Shown here: positions 58,823 through 64,000 of the stretch, one piece after another | Position numbering within the stretch: the first letter of the stretch is position 1 | Layout of the letters: every line of letters starts with the position of its first letter | The notes under the pieces: model-generated | Told to the model about the DNA's origin: nothing | The model's database searches: none | The model's input: only the letters and a program-made list of their open reading frames with translations | Made by a program: the position numbers and the translations under genes | Assembly: GCA_001599355.1 (NCBI GenBank) | Contig: BCGQ01000001.1 | Coordinates: 1,987,135 to 2,051,134 of the forward strand | Source of the DNA: Nakazawaea peltata | Taxonomy: Eukaryota > Ascomycota > Pichiomycetes > Alaninales > Pachysolenaceae | Direction of reading: 5' to 3' | Length of the DNA: 64,000 bases

Positions 58823-59522
58823 CTAAATACAGTAATATCTGTCACCAAAGTCACCTAAACCTGGAACAATGAACTTACTCTCATCCAACTTCTCATCGAT
58901 ACCACCAGTGATGATCTTGATACCTGGGTACTTCTCATTGAAGGCTTGAAGACCTTCAGGAGATGCCAACAAATTCAAGAAGAAGATTCTCTCTGGCTTG
59001 ACACCCTTCTCCAACAAGACATCGACAGCCATCATAGCAGAACCTCCAGTAGCCAACATAGGGTCCAACAAGAAGACGTATCTCTCGGAAATGTCATCTG
59101 GTAACTTGGAATAGAACAATTTTGGCAAGGCAGTCTCCTCATCTCTTTGAATCAAGATCTTACCGATTCTAACAGATCTGCAACAGTCTCTTAAACCTTG
59201 TTCCATACTCTCACCGGCTCTGATAATGGAGACACCACAGATTTTACCAAGGAATTGAACACCCTCATAGCTCTCATTAGTTGGAGTCTCAACCTTGTAT
59301 GGCTCAACAGGCAATTGGTTCAAACCCTCTTCGACCAACAATCTGATGATTCTGTTGGAATAGAAAACAAAATCACCTCTCTTTGAGTTCTTATCACGAA
59401 TGATACTGGGGCTGTCAGTATAGGTTCCACCTAAAGACCATTAGAATAATAACTTACGTATACAACCCAGTCAACTGCTTGGTCTGTGGCAATAAAATAG
59501 TGTTAGGTAAAAGTTCAGACAT
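58823..59522 (-). CDS. FUR1: Uracil phosphoribosyltransferase, spliced
   Basis: A 215-residue enzyme that makes UMP from uracil and PRPP (pyrimidine salvage; activates 5-fluorouracil). Exon 1 is 59458-59522 (MSELLPNTILLPQTKQLTGLY). The intron is 59406-59457 (52 bp; GTAAGT; branch-like TACTGAC; CCCAG acceptor). Exon 2 is 58823-59405 (IIRDKNSKRGDFVFYSNRII through DFGDRYYCI). The PRPP loop DPMLATGGSA and uracil-site GLGDFGDRYYC are intact. Length equals S. cerevisiae Fur1 (216). Without splicing only an internal Met start would be seen. Confidence 0.97.
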
Positions 59523-60006
59523 CTTGTATATTTCCTTATCTGTTCAACGGTCTCTTCTCCTCTCAATTCAAATATTTATCGGGCGCTATCGAAGGAAAAA
59601 TTTTCTAAGCCTAAAAGATTTAACTAGGGAAAGTGTACGGCTAATGATGAGAGGATTAGTGGAGGTGAAATTTTGTAGGACATGGTAGTTATATAAGCGA
59701 ATAATAAAGTCTTGGAATCGTCTTGGGATCGTTCATTGTTATTACCAGGTCAGTGCTTATCACTAGCCCCGCCGCGTTACTACTCAGAGTCGGTAGCTGG
59801 GCGGCTCTGCTATCGCTCGCTTTCTGCGTACCTTGGCACTTATCTCCAACGGAGAGAAAAGGAGATGATTTTGCGCCGTTACAAGAGCTTCGTTTTGCGT
59901 AGGGAGGGCACTTTGCAGTGCGTATCCTGCACACTGGTCGTCCGTATAAAACCAAGATTAAACTACACCAAGTCTCTATATCATAAGATTATTTATACAT
60001 TTACAG
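59523..60006. other. FUR1 promoter and LSM7 3' flank around a structured segment
   Basis: 484 bp between FUR1 (-) and LSM7 (-). Most is FUR1 promoter. TATATAA at about 59691-59697 lies just left of a GC-rich, hairpin-forming block described separately. Confidence 0.5.
59745..59940. ncRNA. Possible structured ncRNA, family unassigned
   Basis: This block is much more GC-rich than its surroundings and forms three hairpins in sequence. The first is a nested stem: CCGCC 59769-59773 with GGCGG 59800-59804, enclosing GTTAC 59776-59780 with GTAGC 59793-59797. The second is ATCTCC 59842-59847 with GGAGAT 59861-59866. The third is CAGTG 59916-59920 with CACTG 59932-59936. I checked for tRNA arms, U1/U2/U4/U5/U6, U3 boxes, RNase P/MRP cores and SRP motifs and recognised none. 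Strand is undecided; a TATATAA on the left would suit the + strand. Confidence 0.3.
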
Positions 60007-60514
60007 TTAAGCTTCTTGAGGGACAAATGGGTTTGGAATAACCTCACTTCCATCAACAGGAGCCAAGGTGACCAATTTTGGTCCCCTTACAATGACCAAT
60101 CCTAAGTCCCTGGTTTTGTCGGACAATTTTTCCTCTTCTTCATCGTAAATCTTCTCTTTCACGTTATCCAAGACCAAATTCATCAATTGATCGAATCCTT
60201 TAAGGGTTCCAGTGACTATGAATCTTTGTTAGTATCTACACTTCAACTTAGAATACACAATTTTTCAACTTACCTTGACGACCGCCTACAAAGTCGACAA
60301 TAACCTCTTTATCTTGATATTTCTCCAAGTTCAAGATGGCCTCTCTCTTTGGTCCATCGGACTTCTTCTTTTGTTGCTATAACACTCGTTAGTACTCAAG
60401 AGCGCTTACCAAGTGGATGGTTAAAAAACCACTTATTCATCGGAAAAAACCCACCTTCTTCTCCTCTTGTTCTGGAGTAGAAACCAGCTCACTTCTTTCG
60501 TCTTCTTTACTCAT
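60007..60514 (-). CDS. LSM7: Sm-like protein LSM7, two introns
   Basis: A 123-residue subunit of the Lsm1-7 (mRNA decay) and Lsm2-8 (U6 snRNP) rings. Exon 1 is 60455-60514 (MSKEDERSELVSTPEQEEKK). Intron 1 is 60377-60454 (78 bp; 5' GTGGGT, branch TACTAAC, acceptor TATAG). Exon 2 is 60274-60376 (QQKKKSDGPKREAILNLEKY). Intron 2 is 60216-60273 (58 bp; GTAAGT, branch ATACTAAC). Exon 3 is 60007-60215. Sm1 (EVIVDFVGGRQVTGTLKGFDQLMNLVLD) and Sm2 (LGLVIVRGPKLVTL) are intact. The GTGGGT donor departs from the others here. A GTAAGC 45 bp downstream lies beyond an in-frame stop and would leave only a 33-nt intron. Confidence 0.93.
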
Positions 60515-60692
60515 AATCACCGATTGTATCTATCCTTGAATCTGCTCTCTCCTCTTCAAATCTTCATCGACACTTTTTTTCCGCTGTTCCACAATACCAC
60601 TGTCTATAAATTCGTATAATGCTCATCTTTATATAAACGCGGGTCAAGTTTTAGGGGAGGGCGTTGTTTACAGAGTCATCGGAGGAGCAGAG

Positions 60693-61427
60693 ATGGATAT
60701 CACAGTATATGTCACGTCACCTTTGACGTCATCAGAACGTAAAATCTCCACTCAATGGAGTTTGGAATATTTAAAGACAAGATTGAATCCAATTACTGGT
60801 ATAGAGCCTCAATATCAACAGTTATTTTTATACCCTGTGAGCCATAGTAATGAGCGCCGCGAACTCAAGGCAGATGACGAGTCTAGTACATTGTTAGGAC
60901 AGCTTGGGATAGAGGAATTCATGAGAATTCATGTAAAGGACACTAATCCTAACTCCCAATTAGAAGAACTTGACACCGATGCCCAAGATGATGATAGCTA
61001 CAAATTCCAATTGAGTAAAGAAGACTACGCAAAAAGAGAGGATAGTGTGATCAATTGGAAGAGGCAGAACAAGCTTGGTCGTTTCGACCCTTCGTTTAAA
61101 GAAAAGCGTCAGGCACAAGAGTCCAAAATTCTGGAAAAGGCAAAATCCATGGAGGTAGGTCAACGTTGCAAAGTCGTCAATGGCGGGATCGAAAGAATTG
61201 GCACTATAAGGTACATTGGAAAGATAGCAGAAATCGATCAAGGAGCTGCGCTTTGGTGCGGGATCGAATTCGATGAACCAGTGGGTAAAAATAATGGTTC
61301 CATAAAAGGTCATTCATATTTCCAATGTTCTCCTAACTACGGTTCCTTCGTCTCACCTCCTACTGTTGAAGTAGGCGACTTCCCCCCAGAAGACCTCGAT
61401 CTCGACGACGACGATGACGAGTTATAG
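60693..61427 (+). CDS. ALF1: Tubulin-folding cofactor B, CAP-Gly protein
   Basis: A 244-residue protein that binds alpha-tubulin during folding. It has an N-terminal ubiquitin-like domain (1-85), a coiled middle segment, and a CAP-Gly domain (about 150-225; RYIGKIAEIDQGAALWCGIEFDEPVGKNNG, GHSYFQC). The acidic tail ends DDDDDEL, an EEY/F-like mimic seen in the family. ATG at 60693 is first in frame. The divergent promoter with LSM7 and the order LSM7-ALF1-PGA2-RPC31 match S. cerevisiae (YNL147W-YNL151C). Confidence 0.94.
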   Translation: MDITVYVTSPLTSSERKISTQWSLEYLKTRLNPITGIEPQYQQLFLYPVSHSNERRELKADDESSTLLGQLGIEEFMRIHVKDTNPNSQLEELDTDAQDDDSYKFQLSKEDYAKREDSVINWKRQNKLGRFDPSFKEKRQAQESKILEKAKSMEVGQRCKVVNGGIERIGTIRYIGKIAEIDQGAALWCGIEFDEPVGKNNGSIKGHSYFQCSPNYGSFVSPPTVEVGDFPPEDLDLDDDDDEL

Positions 61428-61572
61428 ATGTATAATTTCAATAGAGCATTTTACTAAACTCCAACCGCCTCCGGACGGAAAAATAACTCCTCGAGATGGC
61501 AAAGTGAAAAGTTGATATTTTTTTGTTTGGGAAACACGAGGAACAAATTTAAAGGGGATAGTTGATGGCGAG

Positions 61573-62031
61573 ATGTCAGAAGTAGCTGAAGAGATTGAAA
61601 ACTTGGTCAGTGTCGTCAGAAATGTCGACTTGCATGCTTATGTTCCTGGGTTTTTGCCACAGACCCTCCAAAGAGTCGCCCATGAGCTCATTGATGAGAC
61701 CGACATCTACAAGATCTTCCGCTTATTGATGATCGTGTACGGATATATGATCATGAGAAGAACTTATACCAACTATATCAAGAGAAAACAGGTCGAGAGA
61801 CAAATTGCACTGGATAATCTGAGAAAAGCGCTGGGAGAATCGGAGTTCCCAGAAGAGTCCGCTGATCTGAAGATCACTTCTGACAACACCTGGGGTTGGG
61901 GTAAATCCACCAGAAGAAAGGTCAAGACTCAGGAGAAAATCTTCGAGCAAAAGATTCAAGAATTAGCCGAAAACCAAAGTGCTTATAATCCGGACTCTGA
62001 CGATGACATTGCTGATCTTTTGGAGGATTAA
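61573..62031 (+). CDS. PGA2: ER membrane protein PGA2
   Basis: A 152-residue single-span ER protein needed for processing of Gas1 and Pho8 in S. cerevisiae. The hydrophobic segment (about 49-62, FRLLMIVYGYMIMR) precedes a basic region. The C-terminal part (WGWGKSTRRKVKTQEKIFE, and the acidic end DDDIADLLED) aligns well with Pga2 (FGWDKKTRRRVKRQQ; DADIEELLEE). It has about 20 more N-terminal residues than S. cerevisiae Pga2. Located between ALF1 and RPC31, as expected. Confidence 0.88.
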   Translation: MSEVAEEIENLVSVVRNVDLHAYVPGFLPQTLQRVAHELIDETDIYKIFRLLMIVYGYMIMRRTYTNYIKRKQVERQIALDNLRKALGESEFPEESADLKITSDNTWGWGKSTRRKVKTQEKIFEQKIQELAENQSAYNPDSDDDIADLLED

Positions 62032-62424
62032 AAATACATATGAATATATAGAATCGATTTGATATTATTGAACTACGTAGAAGAGTATGACAATAGAGGG
62101 GGAATACTATAGAGGAGGAATACTATAGAGATATAACTCTGATTTTGTGGTTTTCGTTCAGACTTCCACACTTATCTCACTCAGTCACCTTCCTCTTCAT
62201 AGGACCTCTCCCTCATCATGCCTCTCCCTCTCCATCGTACCTCTCAACTCCATCCGTCCATCCCGTTCACATCCTGCTTACTGATCAAGTCGTGCACAAG
62301 ATCCCAATTTACCCATCTCCCCTTAACTATAGAAGAAATTTTTTCTCTCCTTCATATTAAAAATTTTGTGCCCCCTTTTTGAAGGAGATCAAGAAGAGCA
62401 GAGGTCAAGAAGAGGGCATAGAAC
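62032..62424 (+). promoter_or_regulatory. Promoter region of RPC31, RRPE-like A/T palindromes
   Basis: 393 bp without a gene. A 14-bp near-duplication (GGAATACTATAGAG) lies at about 62101-62130. Upstream of RPC31, AGAAATTTTTTC (about 62334-62345) and AAAAATTTTG (about 62360-62369) resemble RRPE. Pol III subunits are co-regulated with ribosome biogenesis in yeasts. Confidence 0.4.
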
Positions 62425-63156
62425 ATGAGCGGTGGACGAGGAAGAGGCACATTCAACAAAGTATTGCTTCCCTTCGGGTTAGAGTACAATGATATTCGAG
62501 ATTTGAGTGCGGAACTGAGCAAAAACAAATTGGCGCTCCCCATCGAAGGACCCATCACCAAATTGGAGAAAGACACAGCTCAGCAGTACATAAATTTCCA
62601 GAAATTTGTAAGTGAAGGTCCATTTTACACTGGTTCTTTGCTGGCATTGAGCAGTTCTGGGTCTGATGACTCGAAATCGGCTAAATCCAAGGATTTATAT
62701 GACCATGGTGATGGTATAAATGATGGAATTAAAAGATATTCCGACAAATACAGAAAGAAGAGAAAGATTGGCAGATCTATAGATGACCACCCTTATATTT
62801 TGGAGCTTTTTCCTGAAGAGTTGTACTCTGTAATGGGTATTGACAACAAAAATAAGAATAAATTATTAGAGTTGAACAACTACAATACCAGGTCATTACA
62901 AGACGACACTTTGTCGATGTTACAAAAAGCAGACGAACGTAAACTGAACGAGATCATGGAGAATTTGAAGAACCTGGTGGAAACTCAAGATGACGACCGT
63001 CAAGGTGCTGGAGATGAAGAAGACGGATTCCAAGAAGATGAAGATGAAGACTTTGAAGAAGATGAAGAAGACGATTATAACGCTGAAAAATACTTCGACG
63101 ATGGAGATGATGATCTTAATGATGGAGATGGAGGTGATGACGAGGCTGCATTCTAA
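62425..63156 (+). CDS. RPC31: RNA polymerase III subunit C31
   Basis: A 243-residue Pol III-specific subunit of the C82/C34/C31 initiation subcomplex. The N-terminus MSGGRGRGTFNKVLLPFGLEY is the family signature. Lys/Arg-rich SDKYRKKRKIGRSIDDHPYILELFPEELY (about 108-137) is also conserved, and the last 50 residues are almost purely acidic, as in S. cerevisiae Rpc31 (251). Convergent with the final gene (58 bp). Confidence 0.95.
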   Translation: MSGGRGRGTFNKVLLPFGLEYNDIRDLSAELSKNKLALPIEGPITKLEKDTAQQYINFQKFVSEGPFYTGSLLALSSSGSDDSKSAKSKDLYDHGDGINDGIKRYSDKYRKKRKIGRSIDDHPYILELFPEELYSVMGIDNKNKNKLLELNNYNTRSLQDDTLSMLQKADERKLNEIMENLKNLVETQDDDRQGAGDEEDGFQEDEDEDFEEDEEDDYNAEKYFDDGDDDLNDGDGGDDEAAF

Positions 63157-63214
63157 TATATATTACAATTTTTGCATATTTTTATTCCAAATATTAAGCG
63201 TAGTTATACATTAA

Positions 63215-64000
63215 TTATTCCCTTCTACCGTTGAGGTCTCTAAGGTACCCTTCTCTGTCCGTTACGTAGTATTCTTCGTTGGTGAATCCCATAGGAACCT
63301 TGGCTGGAACCCGTGGTCTGAACCTAGTTGGAGAGTAGCTGCTCTTAAGAGCATCGTTCTCTTCCTCGGAGCCCCATTTTCCTGCTCCACGGTAATTCCC
63401 CAGTCCCTTCTCTACCTCTAAATCACCGTCACGGATATTTCCAGATTCTAATCTCCATTGTTTAGCAAGTCGCAGGTCCGGCTGTGGAGCATGGTACTTC
63501 TCCATGAGAACTTCATCTCCTCTCTTTCCAGGAGGTAAAGTCTTAGGTAATTTCTTACTCTTGAGGAAGATCGAGCGATCATCACCCCCAATGGAATCAG
63601 CCGAGAATGGAATATCGATCTCAAGCTCAGAAAGTCTCGATGATAACATGTCAGACGACAGCATTGAGTCTCCCGATACTGGAGGAGGTTTTCTAGATTT
63701 CTTCGCAGGTGTATTTCTCAAGAACAGTTCATGGTGCAGCTCTTGAATATGGGCATAGTCATTGGAATCTGTAGATATGTGGCTGGAGAACAAACTGTTA
63801 CCTGATCTGCTGCTATTGTTGGATTTTGGGGGAGGAAGTGGAGCACCGTCAGCCTCTGAGTCTTCAGAATCGTTGTCTTCAGCATATATTGGGAGTTCCA
63901 ATCTATTCTTATTTAGACTGCTTATACTACGAGTCCATGAGGATGTTATGTCTTCTTCTTCGTCATCTTCTTCGGTGGCATGTTGGTTAAATCTCTTCTT
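63215..64000 (-). CDS. INN1: Probable INN1 (cytokinesis), 3' part only
   Basis: The frame is open to the right edge on the minus strand, so the 5' end is outside the window; about 261 codons are visible. It is disordered, with an acidic patch (EEDDEEED), several Pro-rich PxxP elements (PLPPPKS, KSRKPPPVSG, KTLPPGKR) and a conserved-looking end (PMGFTNEEYYVTDREGYLRDL). Inn1 has an N-terminal C2-like domain and a Pro-rich C-terminus that binds the SH3 domains of Hof1 and Cyk3. The name rests mainly on position: INN1 (YNL152W) follows RPC31 in S. cerevisiae with this relative orientation. Confidence 0.6.
   Translation of the reverse strand, partial: KKRFNQHATEEDDEEEDITSSWTRSISSLNKNRLELPIYAEDNDSEDSEADGAPLPPPKSNNSSRSGNSLFSSHISTDSNDYAHIQELHHELFLRNTPAKKSRKPPPVSGDSMLSSDMLSSRLSELEIDIPFSADSIGGDDRSIFLKSKKLPKTLPPGKRGDEVLMEKYHAPQPDLRLAKQWRLESGNIRDGDLEVEKGLGNYRGAGKWGSEEENDALKSSYSPTRFRPRVPAKVPMGFTNEEYYVTDREGYLRDLNGRRE

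Overview
The window is nuclear DNA of a budding yeast (Saccharomycotina). It is gene-dense, with about 36 protein genes, mostly single-exon and often packed tail to tail. Its five spliced genes have short introns with a TACTAAC-like branch point. I see no mobile element, virus relic or CRISPR array. The most important point for any reader is the genetic code. CTG codons fall again and again where the protein family has alanine: the DEAH box and motif VI of ISW1, the actin core of ARP1, three sites in LCB2, and sites in DDI1, GPX and a stomatin. This is the signature of the CUG-Ala yeasts (Pachysolen / Nakazawaea / Peterozyma group; translation table 26). Standard-code translations of this window therefore show Leu at many positions that are Ala.

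Layout. 0-11 kb: the 3' part of IRA2 (Ras GAP), REX4, AVO1, ATP19 (spliced), BRX1, SPP381. 11-24 kb: LCB2, DOA4, DOS2, a secreted nucleoside-hydrolase-like gene behind a long promoter, DDI1, OCA6, MAG1. 24-33 kb: NUP145, NBP35, ISW1. 33-39.7 kb: two tail-to-tail GPX genes, tRNA-Gly(UCC), ALG7, a YBR242W-type HD phosphohydrolase, RPL28 (spliced). 40-51 kb: a YBR241C/VPS73 transporter, a TIM22-like membrane protein, DOM34, ARC1, ERT1, MLC1 (spliced), DPH7, a thioredoxin-like protein. 50.8-53.7 kb: 2.9 kb without a credible gene. 53.7-59.5 kb: a GPX domain fused to a long Ser/Arg-rich region, a stomatin, ARP1, FUR1 (spliced). 59.7-59.95 kb: a GC-rich, hairpin-forming segment that may be an unassigned ncRNA. 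60-64 kb: LSM7 (two introns), ALF1, PGA2, RPC31 and the 3' part of a gene that is probably INN1.

Gene order closely follows ancestral yeast synteny. IRA2-REX4-AVO1-ATP19-BRX1, DOA4-DOS2, NUP145-NBP35, ARP1-FUR1 and LSM7-ALF1-PGA2-RPC31-INN1 match Saccharomyces cerevisiae blocks. The 29-50 kb stretch interleaves genes that S. cerevisiae keeps on two paralogous segments (YBR239-246 and YGL103-106), as expected of a lineage that never had the whole-genome duplication. Functions are mostly housekeeping: TOR/Ras signalling, ribosome biogenesis and translation quality control, sphingolipid and N-glycan synthesis, ubiquitin recycling, nuclear pore, chromatin remodelling, and peroxide defence (three GPX-family genes within 22 kb).
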